61,625 nucleotides of DNA from Lachnospiraceae bacterium. Lineage in GTDB: Bacteria > Bacillota > Clostridia > Lachnospirales > Lachnospiraceae. Shown here one piece after another: positions 10,554-20,364 of this stretch. The stretch is from the NCBI GenBank assembly GCA_022776305.1, contig JALFIB010000113.1:1-61625 (forward strand). Reading direction: 5' to 3'. The position numbers and the translations under genes were made by a program. The notes under the pieces are model-generated. The model saw only the letters and a list, made by a program, of their open reading frames with translations, ran no database searches and was not told where the DNA came from. Numbering within the stretch: position 1 is the first letter of the stretch; the number at the start of each line of letters is the position of its first letter.

Positions 10554-11558
10554 ATGATCAACGATAAAAAAGTGCTTTTTAGCGGTATGCAGGCAACAGG
10601 AAATTTGACACTAGGAAATTATCTCGGAGCACTGAAAAACTGGGTGACATTAAGTGATGAATACGAATGCTTTTATTCCGTTGTAGATATGCATTCCATC
10701 ACGGTACGGCAGGATCCGGCAACACTGCGTAAGCGTGCCCGTGCATTACTGACATTGTATATAGCAGCCGGCCTTGATCCGGAGAAGAACTGTATTTATT
10801 ACCAATCCCACGTATCAGGACATGCGGAGCTGGCATGGATCCTGAACTGTTTTACTTATATGGGTGAGCTGAATCGTATGACCCAGTTTAAGGATAAGGC
10901 AGCGAAGCATGCAGATAATATCAATGCAGGATTATTTACCTACCCGGTACTGATGGCAGCGGATATTCTTTTGTATCAGGCTGACGTGGTGCCGGTGGGC
11001 ATTGACCAGATGCAGCATCTTGAGCTGACACGTGATATTGCACAGCGTTTTAATACTATCTACGGTGATGTATTTACCATTCCGGAAGCTTATATTGGCA
11101 AATCAGGAGCGAAGATCATGAGCCTTCAGGAGCCTTCCAAGAAGATGAGTAAATCAGATGAAAATCCAAACGGAAGCATTTACTTGATGGATGATCCGGA
11201 TACTATACGAAGAAAATGTAAACGTGCAGTGACAGATTCCGTAGGAGAGATCCGCTACTGTGAGGAACAGCCAGGCCTTCATAACCTGATCGATATTTAC
11301 TGTGCATGTCTGAATAAGACACCAGAAGAAGTGGTGAAAGAATTCTCCGGATGTGGATACGGCCAGTTTAAAGAAGCAGTGGGAGAGGCAGTGGTATCCG
11401 TACTGGAGCCGCTCCAGACCCGCGTAAAAGAGCTTGAAAAAGACAAGGCTTATCTGGACGGAGTGATCAAAAACAATGCAGAGAAGGCAAATTATTTTGC
11501 CCAGAAAACATTAAGGAAAGTACAGAAAAAAGTAGGATTCCCGGAAAAAATCAGATAA
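10554..11558 (+). CDS. trpS: Tryptophanyl-tRNA synthetase
   Basis: MINDKKVLFSGMQATGNLTLGNYLGALKNW, KKMSKSDENP; GGAGGAG upstream of ATG 10554; the ORF-track start at 10491 overlaps the predicted -10. Confidence 0.97.
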   Translation: MINDKKVLFSGMQATGNLTLGNYLGALKNWVTLSDEYECFYSVVDMHSITVRQDPATLRKRARALLTLYIAAGLDPEKNCIYYQSHVSGHAELAWILNCFTYMGELNRMTQFKDKAAKHADNINAGLFTYPVLMAADILLYQADVVPVGIDQMQHLELTRDIAQRFNTIYGDVFTIPEAYIGKSGAKIMSLQEPSKKMSKSDENPNGSIYLMDDPDTIRRKCKRAVTDSVGEIRYCEEQPGLHNLIDIYCACLNKTPEEVVKEFSGCGYGQFKEAVGEAVVSVLEPLQTRVKELEKDKAYLDGVIKNNAEKANYFAQKTLRKVQKKVGFPEKIR

Positions 11559-11601
11559 TAGGGCATGATGTCCATTTTCCACGTCGCAACGACAAAAAAT
11601 C

Positions 11602-11643
11602 AGGTCCCATGGATCCATCAGATAAGATGGTCCAGTGGGACCT
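11602..11643. terminator. Convergent-gene hairpin terminator overlapping the 3' end of the RluA-family gene
   Basis: AGGTCCCATGGATCCATC-agataa-GATGGTCCAGTGGGACCT. Confidence 0.65.
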
Positions 11644-12517
11644 GTTTCATGTCTTCGGGAAGATCTGAAGTAAAATCAAGTGTTTCTCCCGTGATAGGAT
11701 GGCAGAAGGTGAGACGGCTGGAGTGCAGTGCCTGACGCTGTATCAAATCCATGGAATCCGGATTGTAAAGGAAATCTCCGATCAAGGGATGTCCGATATA
11801 TTTCATATGGACACGGATCTGGTGGGTCCGTCCTGTTTCCAAGCGTACCGAGGCGAGGGAGAGACCATTTGCTTTTTTTACACAGCGAAAATGTGTGACG
11901 GCTTTTTCGCCTCGTTCAAAATCCACGCATCGCATAATAGCAGAGCCATCTGTTCGTGCAATGGGGGCATCAATGGTGCCTTCCGGGGGAAGCTCACCTT
12001 CCACAATCGCCAAGTATTCCCTATGGATCTTTCTGTCGGATGACATCTTTGACAGGATCGCTCCGCTTACCATGTTTTTGGCAATGATCAGAAGGCCGCT
12101 GGTATCCCGGTCCAGACGGTTGATACATCGATAGACAAAGGGAATGTTTTGGGAAGAAAAGTAGTACATCACTGTGTTTGCCAATGTATTCTCGTGGTTA
12201 TTGACAGAAGGATGGATAGGTGTATCCCTTTCCTTATTGATGACCATCAGATCCTCGTCCTCGTAGATGATATCCAGAGGCATGGGAACCGGCAGGATTC
12301 CGGGAGAAGATTCTTCCTCAATGACACGTATGACAAGCTGGTCGCCGGCTTTCAGTTTTTGATTGGTATAGGCCCAGATTCCGTTTAACAAAATTCCGCA
12401 CTCGGTGCGCTTTAAATGTGTCAGGACATGATGAGAGCAGCCGTGAGTGCGGAGAAATTGTTCAATACTCATAGTTTCCGTGGCCAGATCGATTTTCCAG
12501 GAAAATATTCGTTTCAT
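11618..12517 (-). CDS. RluA-family pseudouridine synthase
   Basis: 299 aa; S4-like N-terminus, INRLDRDTSGLLIIAKN, LETGRTHQIRVHMKYIGHPLIGD. Confidence 0.93.
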   Translation of the reverse strand: MKRIFSWKIDLATETMSIEQFLRTHGCSHHVLTHLKRTECGILLNGIWAYTNQKLKAGDQLVIRVIEEESSPGILPVPMPLDIIYEDEDLMVINKERDTPIHPSVNNHENTLANTVMYYFSSQNIPFVYRCINRLDRDTSGLLIIAKNMVSGAILSKMSSDRKIHREYLAIVEGELPPEGTIDAPIARTDGSAIMRCVDFERGEKAVTHFRCVKKANGLSLASVRLETGRTHQIRVHMKYIGHPLIGDFLYNPDSMDLIQRQALHSSRLTFCHPITGETLDFTSDLPEDMKQVPLDHLI

Positions 12518-12525
12518 AAAGTTCT

Positions 12526-13035
12526 TTAGGATTCTTTCACAAGAATTTTTTTGATCTCACAAATATACATGGTATGGAAATCTTTGTCCGGATACCATTT
12601 TTCGATGATCTCCTGATCGAGGAAGGATTCCGGAGCATATGGCTGGGCAAACAGCTTTTCGCAGATCAATACCAGCTTTGCTTCTTCAAAATAAGGAGTT
12701 TCACTGTCGCGCAGGACAGTCAGACCGGTTTTTTTGATCTTATCTTCATCGCGCCCTGATACGCGTCCCAAGTACCCGTATTCTTCTTTATGTCCTTCTG
12801 GAAGGATAGAAAGGGAAAGGGTGTTGGAGCTGTCGATAAATTCTTTTGTATAGCGCTGCGGGCGGATAACGATAAAGGCCACATCCTTTCCCCACATAAC
12901 GCCCAGACCGCCCCAGGAGGCAGTCATGGTATTGCAGGATCCGTCTTCTTTGCCGGCAGTGACTAAAAGCCACTGCTTCCCTATGAGGTCAAAAGGGTTT
13001 TCTTTTAATTCTGTAATCTTGATTTCTTGAAACAT
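12526..13035 (-). CDS. Flavin reductase family protein
   Basis: 169 aa; PLFDLIGKQWLLVTAG-like core, NTMTASWGGLGVMWGKDVAFIVIRPQRYTKEFID. Confidence 0.85.
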   Translation of the reverse strand: MFQEIKITELKENPFDLIGKQWLLVTAGKEDGSCNTMTASWGGLGVMWGKDVAFIVIRPQRYTKEFIDSSNTLSLSILPEGHKEEYGYLGRVSGRDEDKIKKTGLTVLRDSETPYFEEAKLVLICEKLFAQPYAPESFLDQEIIEKWYPDKDFHTMYICEIKKILVKES

Positions 13036-13063
13036 AGAAGGCTCCTTTCTGTTGAAAGCAGGT

Positions 13064-14134
13064 TTAGCTTGATTTTACTTTATTCCAGTATTCATTGTAA
13101 ATGTTATCCACTTCATCACCAAGATAGTGGAAGGTCTCACACCGTTCAAGATCTTCTTCTGGCGGGAATGCGATGGTGCTGTTGCGGATATCCTCGTCTT
13201 CAATCAGCTCACGTGCTGCAGTATTTGGCGTAGAGTAGGTGATATAATCAAAGTTCATCAGTGCGATCTCTGGATCACAAAGGAAGTTGATAAACGCTTC
13301 GGCATTTTCTTTGTTCTTTGCATTTTTTGGGATAACCCAGCTATCGATCCAGATATTGGATCCTTCTTCCGGGATTACATATTCCAGATCCTCGTTTTCA
13401 CGCTGGGTATAAATGGCTTCACCGGAATAGATCACGCCAAGAGCTGCCTCATTGCCGATCATTTTATCACGTACCTGATCGATGACGTAAGCTTGTACAA
13501 GGGGTTTTTGCTGGATCAAAGTGTCAGCAGCTTCAGAGATCTCATCCTCATTTGTACTATTGAGAGAGTAACCGAGGCGTTTCAGCGCGATTCCCAGAGC
13601 ATCACGGACGCTGTCCTGCATCAGGATATTATCTTTATATTTTTCATCCCAGAGAATGTCCCAGCTGGTGACTGGTTCATCTACCATGGTCTTATTGTAC
13701 AAAATACCTACAGTACCCCAGCAATATGGTACAGAATACTTATTCTCCGGATCAAATTCCTGAGAGGATTTCATATATTCATCTCCGATATTCTTGATAT
13801 TCGGTACATGGTCAAAATTAATCTCTGCTAAGAGGTCATTTTGAATCATTTTCTGGATCATATAGTCTGATGGACAAACCACATCATAGGAGACTGCTCC
13901 GGTTTCAATTTTTGGATACATGATCTCATTTGTCTCAAATTCTTCATAAACCACTTCAATACCTGTTTGTTCGGTGAAAAGTTCAAGCACCTCAGGATCC
14001 AAGTATTCTCCCCAGTTATATACCACAACTTGTCCGGCATCTGCAGATTTTTTGTTGCCTCCTCCACAGCCGGTAAGAAGCATTGCCGGTACGAGTCCGG
14101 CCAGAGCGATGGTAAGTAAATTTCTTTTTCTCAC
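13064..14134 (-). CDS. potD: Spermidine/putrescine ABC transporter substrate-binding lipoprotein
   Basis: Lipobox LLTGCGGG; VVYNWGEYLDPEVLELFTEQTGIEVVYEEFETNE; downstream of potABC-like genes. Confidence 0.93.
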   Translation of the reverse strand: MRKRNLLTIALAGLVPAMLLTGCGGGNKKSADAGQVVVYNWGEYLDPEVLELFTEQTGIEVVYEEFETNEIMYPKIETGAVSYDVVCPSDYMIQKMIQNDLLAEINFDHVPNIKNIGDEYMKSSQEFDPENKYSVPYCWGTVGILYNKTMVDEPVTSWDILWDEKYKDNILMQDSVRDALGIALKRLGYSLNSTNEDEISEAADTLIQQKPLVQAYVIDQVRDKMIGNEAALGVIYSGEAIYTQRENEDLEYVIPEEGSNIWIDSWVIPKNAKNKENAEAFINFLCDPEIALMNFDYITYSTPNTAARELIEDEDIRNSTIAFPPEEDLERCETFHYLGDEVDNIYNEYWNKVKSS

Positions 14135-14181
14135 AATTTTCCTCCTTCAAAATGGTATGGCAAATTTCGGCGGTTGCTGTA

Positions 14182-14997
14182 TCACGCCCTTGCCACTTCA
14201 TTCGTTTTCTTTTTTGGTTTATAATTAATGATAAACAGGAGCAGGAGCACCGCCACGAAGACAAGTGTGGAGAGTGCATACATCTCTGGTTTGATCCCTT
14301 TTCGTACTTCTGAATATATTTTGGTGGAAAGGGTGTCTACACCGGGGCCTTTTACAAAGTGGGTGATGATAAAATCATCCAATGACAGTGTAAATGCCAG
14401 CAAAAAGCCGGAGAGCACGCCGGGCATGATATCCGGCAGTACCACTTTGAAAAAAGCGTAAAGCGGTGAGGCGCCGATATCCAACGCTGCTTCATAAGTA
14501 GAAATATTTACCTGCCGGAGCTTAGGCATGACGCTTAAAATCACGTAAGGCAGATTGAAGGTAATGTGGCCAATCAGGATCGTCCCAAATCCGAAGGTAA
14601 GGCTGGCGCCGAACATGGAAAGGAAATTCCCTGCTGCAATGAAAAGAAGCATCAACGAAATACCTGTTACGATCTCCGCATTCAGCATAGGGATATTGGC
14701 CATGCTCATCCAAAAAGTACGCGTACGGCTCTTCATGGAATGTAAGGCTATGGATGCCATGGTTCCGATCACTGTGGCAATCAGGGCCGACAATAGCGCA
14801 ATGAGAAGCGTATTATACAGCGCTTGAAGGATCTGCTCATTGTCAAACAATGAAACGTACCATTTTAAGGAAAAGCCTCCCCATTTTGCTCTGGTTTTTG
14901 ATGCGTTAAAGGAGAGTACAATCAGGGTGCCGATAGGGGCATACAGCAAAATGAAGATGAACACGAGATACAGTTTTTTAAAAAAATTCCGGATCAA
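14182..14997 (-). CDS. potC: Spermidine/putrescine ABC transporter permease
   Basis: 271 aa; LYAPIGTLIVLSFNASK, EAALDIGASPLYAFFKVVLPDIMPGVLSGFLLAFTLSLDDFIITHFVKGPG. Confidence 0.93.
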   Translation of the reverse strand: MIRNFFKKLYLVFIFILLYAPIGTLIVLSFNASKTRAKWGGFSLKWYVSLFDNEQILQALYNTLLIALLSALIATVIGTMASIALHSMKSRTRTFWMSMANIPMLNAEIVTGISLMLLFIAAGNFLSMFGASLTFGFGTILIGHITFNLPYVILSVMPKLRQVNISTYEAALDIGASPLYAFFKVVLPDIMPGVLSGFLLAFTLSLDDFIITHFVKGPGVDTLSTKIYSEVRKGIKPEMYALSTLVFVAVLLLLFIINYKPKKKTNEVARA

Positions 14998-15818
14998 AAT
15001 GCTACCCCCTCTCCATCTTTGTCGTATTTACGCATGATCGCCATGCTAATTAAGATAAACACCATCAGGACGAGGGAAAGGCCGCTACCCACATTCCAGT
15101 TGCTTCCCTGCTTGAATTTCTGTTCGATGACATTTCCGATCAGGAGGATCTTTGCACCGCCTAAAAGGTCGCTGATGACGAAAGTCGTCAGTGCAGGTAC
15201 GAACACCATGGTGATTCCGCTGATCACTCCCGGCAGGCTGAGCGGGAAGGTAATACGGATAAATGTCTGGAAACCGTTTGCCCCAAGATCCCGGGCTGCG
15301 TTGATCACGTTTTTATCAATTTTGATCAAGCTGTTGTAAATGGGAAGGAGCATAAAGGGTAAAAAGTTATATACCATACCAAGTACAATGGCGTAGGGCG
15401 TGTTAATGATATTTAATGTCGGTAGATGAAGCGCATTTAAGATCATATTGATGACGCCGTTTTTTTCCAGCAAAGTCTGCCATGCAAGGGTGCGGAGAAG
15501 GAAATTCATCCACATAGGTACGATGAAGATCATAACGATCAGTCCGTTGGCATTAAAATTTAAATTACAAAGAATCATGGCCAGCGGATATGCCATAATA
15601 AGGCAAATGATTGTACTGATCAGGGAAAGGACCAGTGCATACACCAGCGCTTTGATGTTTTCCGGAGTCCCCATCTGGGCGATGTTGTTTAAAGTGAATC
15701 CCCCGTCAGCGTCTGTCAGTCCATAATAAACGATAATGGCAAGAGGGATCATGATAAACGCGATGGTCCAGACAAGGAATGGGCCGGAGAACAGCCATTT
15801 TGATTTACCTTTACTCAT
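14994..15818 (-). CDS. potB: Spermidine/putrescine ABC transporter permease
   Basis: ORF to 15839, likely start [62 protein letters not shown]. Confidence 0.92.
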   Translation of the reverse strand: MSKGKSKWLFSGPFLVWTIAFIMIPLAIIVYYGLTDADGGFTLNNIAQMGTPENIKALVYALVLSLISTIICLIMAYPLAMILCNLNFNANGLIVMIFIVPMWMNFLLRTLAWQTLLEKNGVINMILNALHLPTLNIINTPYAIVLGMVYNFLPFMLLPIYNSLIKIDKNVINAARDLGANGFQTFIRITFPLSLPGVISGITMVFVPALTTFVISDLLGGAKILLIGNVIEQKFKQGSNWNVGSGLSLVLMVFILISMAIMRKYDKDGEGVAF

Positions 15819-16884
15819 CAATTGGGACCGCCTCCTCATCTTCAGATTCCGGTTTGTTCATGATCTGAATGTCAAAAGGATCAATATGGAGTCCTACCTT
15901 TGTACCCACCGGGAACAAGTCTGTGCTGTGTACAAGCCACTCGTAGCCGTTTGCCATGACTTCCATTTCATAATGGACGCCTTTAAAGATAAGATGTGTG
16001 ACTACGCCCTGAATCGTTCCCTCTTCCGGTTTTAAGAGGTCGATGTCCTCCGGACGGATCACCACATCCACAGGATAGTTCCGCCCGAAACCTTCGTCTA
16101 CACACTGGAAGCGTGCGCCAAGGATCTCCACAAGGCGGTCCTCGATCATGGTACCTCCGATGATATTGCTGTCACCGATAAAGTCAGCTACAAAAGCGTT
16201 CTGGGGTTCATTGTAAATATCCTCCGGTGTGCCGATCTGCTGGATATACCCCTGATTCATTACAACAATGGTATCGGACATGGTCAAAGCTTCTTCCTGG
16301 TCATGGGTGACGTAGATGAAAGTAATACCAAGTTCGTTTTTCAGCCGGATCAGTTCGTACTGCATATCCTGCCTGAGCTTGAGGTCAAGCGCCCCTAAAG
16401 GCTCGTCCAGAAGAAGTACCTTTGGTTCGTTTACGATAGCACGGGCAATGGCAATACGCTGTTGTTGTCCCCCGCTTAAAGAATCCGGCATCCTGTTTTC
16501 ATAGCCTTCCAGATTTACCAGCTTTAATGCATACTTAATCTTGTCATCAATGTAGGCCTTGCTTTTCTTCTTTATTTTAAGGCCGAAAGCAATATTTTCA
16601 GCGATGGTCATATGGGTAAAGAGTGCATATTTTTGGAATACCGTATTCAACTGGCGTTTATTCGGAGGAAGGTGTGTAATGTCTGTCCCATTGAAAATGA
16701 CAGATCCTTTGTCCGGATTTTCAAAGCCTCCCAGAATACGGAGGGTAGTCGTTTTGCCGCAGCCGCTTGGGCCGAGGAGGGTGAGAAATTCATTCTCTCT
16801 GATATAGAGATTCAAATCATCCAAAACAGTTTCACCGTCAAATGATTTTGTAATACCAACCAGATCAATCAGTTTATTGCTCAT
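15811..16884 (-). CDS. potA: Spermidine/putrescine ABC transporter ATP-binding protein
   Basis: [43 protein letters not shown]-terminal TOBE-like region. Confidence 0.95.
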   Translation of the reverse strand: MSNKLIDLVGITKSFDGETVLDDLNLYIRENEFLTLLGPSGCGKTTTLRILGGFENPDKGSVIFNGTDITHLPPNKRQLNTVFQKYALFTHMTIAENIAFGLKIKKKSKAYIDDKIKYALKLVNLEGYENRMPDSLSGGQQQRIAIARAIVNEPKVLLLDEPLGALDLKLRQDMQYELIRLKNELGITFIYVTHDQEEALTMSDTIVVMNQGYIQQIGTPEDIYNEPQNAFVADFIGDSNIIGGTMIEDRLVEILGARFQCVDEGFGRNYPVDVVIRPEDIDLLKPEEGTIQGVVTHLIFKGVHYEMEVMANGYEWLVHSTDLFPVGTKVGLHIDPFDIQIMNKPESEDEEAVPIDE

Positions 16885-16896
16885 TTGTGCCTCCTG

Positions 16897-17436
16897 TCAG
16901 AAACTTGGCGGAGAGCTGACCCAGATCAGCTCGGCACCAGTCTTTCCGTTTGCTGTGATGTAATGTTGTGTATTTGGTATAAAATAAAAGGCTTCCCCTT
17001 TTTTTGCTTTATAGATCCGTTTGCCCAAATGGATGGTAATGCTGCCGTGAAGGACATAGCCAAATTCCTCCCCTTCATGGGGGATATCGGGATATGTAGA
17101 ACCGCCCGGTTCCAGTGTAAGGCGGATGGGTTCCATGATGTTCTTTTGGGCATTTGGAATGATCCATTCAATCTTATTTTTCAGGTCCGTATCGATTTTT
17201 TCAAAAAAATCCTGATCGTGGAAGACAATCTGTTCATCGGCAGGTGTGCTGAAAAATTCTTGCAGGTCCGTTCCAAGGCACTGCAGGATATCTACCAGCG
17301 TTGCGATGGACGGTGAAGTGAGGTCGCGTTCGATCTGGGAGATAAATCCCTTAGAGAGCTCCGCCCGGTCTGCCAGTTCTTCCTGCGTCAAGTTTTTTGC
17401 GACGCGGAGGTCTTTGAGTTTCGTTCCGATTTTCAT
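16897..17436 (-). CDS. XRE-family HTH regulator with C-terminal cupin domain
   Basis: MKIGTKLKDLRVAKNLTQEELADRAELSKGFISQIERDLTSPS + cupin HEGEEFGYVLHGSITIHLGKRIYKAKKGEAFYFI; divergence point of pot operon. Confidence 0.92.
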   Translation of the reverse strand: MKIGTKLKDLRVAKNLTQEELADRAELSKGFISQIERDLTSPSIATLVDILQCLGTDLQEFFSTPADEQIVFHDQDFFEKIDTDLKNKIEWIIPNAQKNIMEPIRLTLEPGGSTYPDIPHEGEEFGYVLHGSITIHLGKRIYKAKKGEAFYFIPNTQHYITANGKTGAELIWVSSPPSF

Positions 17437-17480
17437 AAGCTGCCTCCAATCATCAGAAACACAGTAGATATAAACAAAAA

Positions 17481-17497
17481 GTTTAGTTTTACTAAAC
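17481..17497. promoter_or_regulatory. Candidate operator palindrome upstream of XRE-cupin/pot operon
   Basis: GTTTAGT-TTT-ACTAAAC. Confidence 0.55.
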
Positions 17498-17509
17498 GCA
17501 CTATTGATG

Positions 17510-17537
17510 ATTATACTCTTACAAGACAAAGTGTCAA
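17510..17537 (-). promoter_or_regulatory. Predicted sigma-A promoter for XRE-potABCD
   Basis: Reverse strand TTGACA-16 nt-TATAAT. Confidence 0.65.
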
Positions 17538-17649
17538 TAGATTTCTCAAAAGTTTTTCATTCATTTTACTTAACAAAGAATCTCATCTGTGATATGATTG
17601 GGTAAGACTGAATGAAAAGGCAGATTGATGAAGGTTTGCAGGAGGTTTC

Positions 17650-18708
17650 ATGATGGAAAAACAGGGTAAATATGTGGCATATGTAGGAACGTATACCCAT
17701 GGAAGCAGTATAGGCATCCATGTTTACGATATTGATCTTGAAAATGCATATATGACAGAGCGGGAAGTGATACCGGTAAATAATGCTTCCCATATGGTGA
17801 AATCATACAATGGAAAATATCTGTATTCCATAGCAGATGAGGGTGTTGAGGTGCTGAAGATCCTTCCCAACGGAAGCCTTGCCCCCATCAATAAGGTTGG
17901 GATAGACGGTATGCGCGGTTGCTATCTTTCTACCGATAAAAACGGTAAATTCCTTTATGTAGGAGGATACCATGACGGAAAGGTTACAGTTGTACACACC
18001 CATAAGGACGGTAGGCTGGGGTCTGTCATGGATGGGATTTTCCACAAAGGTCTGGGCAGCGTAGCAGAACGGAATTTCCGTCCCCACGTAAGCTGTGTGA
18101 TCCCTACGCCGGATGACAAATATCTTTGCGCTGTGGACAACGGTATTGATCAGGTCAAGTTATATAAAGTAAATGAAAAGACAGGAAAACTAAAATTATA
18201 TGACATCCTGCGGTGTAAGCTGGATTCAGGCCCGCGTCTTTTGACCTTCAGCAAAGACGGGCGTTTTGCTTATATCAACGCAGAGCTGACAAATGAGATC
18301 TGTGTATATAAGTATAGCGGTGAAGGAAAATCCCCTGAGTTTGAAAAGATTCAGGAGATCTCTGTGCTGCGCGACAAGGAGACAAGAGGAAGCGCGTGCT
18401 GTGCTATGAAAATTTCACCCAGTGGAAAGTATCTCTATGCTTCGACAGCCGGGGAAAATACGGCAGCAGTTTTTGGGATCGATCAGGAGACAGGTATGCT
18501 GAAACGGCTTTGCTGCCTGCCGATCAGCGGAGATTATCCGAAGGATATTGATGTGCTTCCGGGAGAGAACACCATGGTAGTGTTAAACCATGAGACGAAT
18601 GATATCCGGTTTTTTACTATTGATTATGAGAAAGGGCTTCTTGTGATGAAGGGACGTCCCATTAAAGTGGAGACGCCCAACTGTATCCTTATCTCACGAT
18701 ATGAGTAG
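17650..18708 (+). CDS. Lactonase family protein (6-phosphogluconolactonase-like, beta-propeller)
   Basis: 352 aa; YVGTYTHGSSIGIHVYDID, RPHVSCVIPTPDDKYLCAVDNGIDQVKLYKV, GPRLLTFSKDGRFAYI. Confidence 0.88.
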   Translation: MMEKQGKYVAYVGTYTHGSSIGIHVYDIDLENAYMTEREVIPVNNASHMVKSYNGKYLYSIADEGVEVLKILPNGSLAPINKVGIDGMRGCYLSTDKNGKFLYVGGYHDGKVTVVHTHKDGRLGSVMDGIFHKGLGSVAERNFRPHVSCVIPTPDDKYLCAVDNGIDQVKLYKVNEKTGKLKLYDILRCKLDSGPRLLTFSKDGRFAYINAELTNEICVYKYSGEGKSPEFEKIQEISVLRDKETRGSACCAMKISPSGKYLYASTAGENTAAVFGIDQETGMLKRLCCLPISGDYPKDIDVLPGENTMVVLNHETNDIRFFTIDYEKGLLVMKGRPIKVETPNCILISRYE

Positions 18709-18777
18709 TAGGTCGTAGGCCAAGGTATGAACGAAAGGCCGTATAATAGAAAAATTTAAGACAGATCATGTGATAGG

Positions 18778-18828
18778 GAAAAAGGCTGTATCCACTCCTA
18801 AGAAAGGAGAACGGATGCAGCCCTTTTC
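18778..18828. terminator. Bidirectional terminator between lactonase gene and aroC
   Basis: GAAAAAGGCTGTATCC ... GGATGCAGCCCTTTTC with inner CTCCT/AGGAG. Confidence 0.75.
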
Positions 18829-18844
18829 ATTAATGGTCTCTATA

Positions 18845-19960
18845 TTATTTTAAATGGTCTGTGCCATAGATTTTTTTAATATGCTCCATGCGGGAAGCCA
18901 TGGACAATAACAGGTGGTCTGCAATGGTGAGGGCCGCCATGGATTCTACAACTACAACAGCGCGGGAAACGATGATAGGATCATGCCTTCCGTGGATGGA
19001 CGATTCATGGCAGGCCCCGTCGCGTCCCAGCATAGTCTGGGTCTGGGCGATAGAAGGTGTTGGCTTGAAGGATGCACGTAAAAATACTGTGGTCCCGTCA
19101 CTGATTCCGCCTAAGATACCGCCGCTGTGGTTTGTCGCCTTTTTTGGTTTTCCCTGCGCATCTGTGGTATAGCAGTCGTTATTCTGGGAACCAAGGCTTT
19201 TGGCTACCTCCGTTCCGTCACCGATTTCCACTGCCTTTACAGCCCCAATGGACATCACTGCTTTTGCAAGGTTTGCATCTAGTTTTTCAAATACAGGCTC
19301 ACCAAGCCCTGCCGGAAGGTTTGTTGCGATACACTCAACGGTACCGCCGCTGGAATCCAGTGATTTAATACACTGGTCGAGATATTTTTGAGCCTCCTCG
19401 GCAGCAACAGCATCAGGCATACGCAGTGCATTTTTTTCAGCTTCATCGAGATCCATCCGGGAACGGTCGATAGAAACGGGGCCGATGGAGCTGACATATG
19501 CTTTAACTTCAATGCCTAATTCTGCAAGAAGCTTGCATGCCACTGCACCGGCAGCGACACGTCCGAGGGTTTCCCGTCCTGAGGAACGCCCTCCGCCACG
19601 ATAATCACGGAATCCGTATTTATGGTCATATGTAAAATCTGCATGACCGGGGCGGTAAAGCTCCGCGATGGGACCGTAATCTTTGGAACGCTGGTCTTTG
19701 TTATGGACGATGAGAGAGATGGGAGTTCCTGTGGTCAGGCCTTCAAATACTCCGGACATGATCTCCACTGCATCAGATTCTGACCGGGCTGTTGTATATT
19801 TATTCTGACCGGGCTTTCTTCTGTCTAAATAAACTTGTATATCTTCCTCACACAAAGGGATTCCGGCAGGGCAGCCGTCAATGACGACGCCGATCCCTTT
19901 TCCGTGGGACTCTCCCCATGTACTGATTTTAAAAATTGTGCCAAATACTGAACCTGCCAT
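18845..19960 (-). CDS. aroC: Chorismate synthase
   Basis: MAGSVFGTIFKISTWGESHGKGIGVVIDGCPAGI, FRDYRGGGRSSGRETLGRVAAGAVA; ORF extends to 20086 but start at MAGSVFG is more likely. Confidence 0.95.
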   Translation of the reverse strand: MAGSVFGTIFKISTWGESHGKGIGVVIDGCPAGIPLCEEDIQVYLDRRKPGQNKYTTARSESDAVEIMSGVFEGLTTGTPISLIVHNKDQRSKDYGPIAELYRPGHADFTYDHKYGFRDYRGGGRSSGRETLGRVAAGAVACKLLAELGIEVKAYVSSIGPVSIDRSRMDLDEAEKNALRMPDAVAAEEAQKYLDQCIKSLDSSGGTVECIATNLPAGLGEPVFEKLDANLAKAVMSIGAVKAVEIGDGTEVAKSLGSQNNDCYTTDAQGKPKKATNHSGGILGGISDGTTVFLRASFKPTPSIAQTQTMLGRDGACHESSIHGRHDPIIVSRAVVVVESMAALTIADHLLLSMASRMEHIKKIYGTDHLK

Positions 19961-20079
19961 GGTAAACCTTCCTTCTGTTGATGTAATGTATCTTCCAGTA
20001 TAGTATAAGAAAGAAGTATTTGGCAAGCAAATCCTTTGAAAGAGCATATGATAAAAAGAAAAGAAGAAAGAGGATCGCC

Positions 20080-20265
20080 ATGGCACAGATAAATAAATGT
20101 ATCGGTTTTACCCATACCATTGAAAAGGGGGATACTCTGTACCTGCTGGGGAAAAAATATAAAGTGAGAGTATCGGCGCTGATTTTTGCAAATCCATATC
20201 TGGATATTTATAATCTTCAGGTAGGCGACCAGATCTGTATCCCAAAATATCCGCCTCTTTCTTAA
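20080..20265 (+). CDS. Short single LysM-domain protein
   Basis: MAQINKCIGFTHTIEKGDTLYLLGKKYKVRVSALIFANPYLDIYNLQVGDQICIP. Confidence 0.85.
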   Translation: MAQINKCIGFTHTIEKGDTLYLLGKKYKVRVSALIFANPYLDIYNLQVGDQICIPKYPPLS

Positions 20266-20302
20266 AAAAATATAAAGGCGGCATAAAACACCGGGGGGAC
20301 AA

Positions 20303-20331
20303 TTGACAAAAATAAATTCAAAATTTATAAT
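20303..20331 (+). promoter_or_regulatory. Perfect-consensus sigma-A promoter
   Basis: TTGACA-17 nt-TATAAT upstream of the rhomboid-like gene. Confidence 0.8.
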
Positions 20332-20364
20332 GAACGAGTATGATTTACTGAATAATTACGAAAA

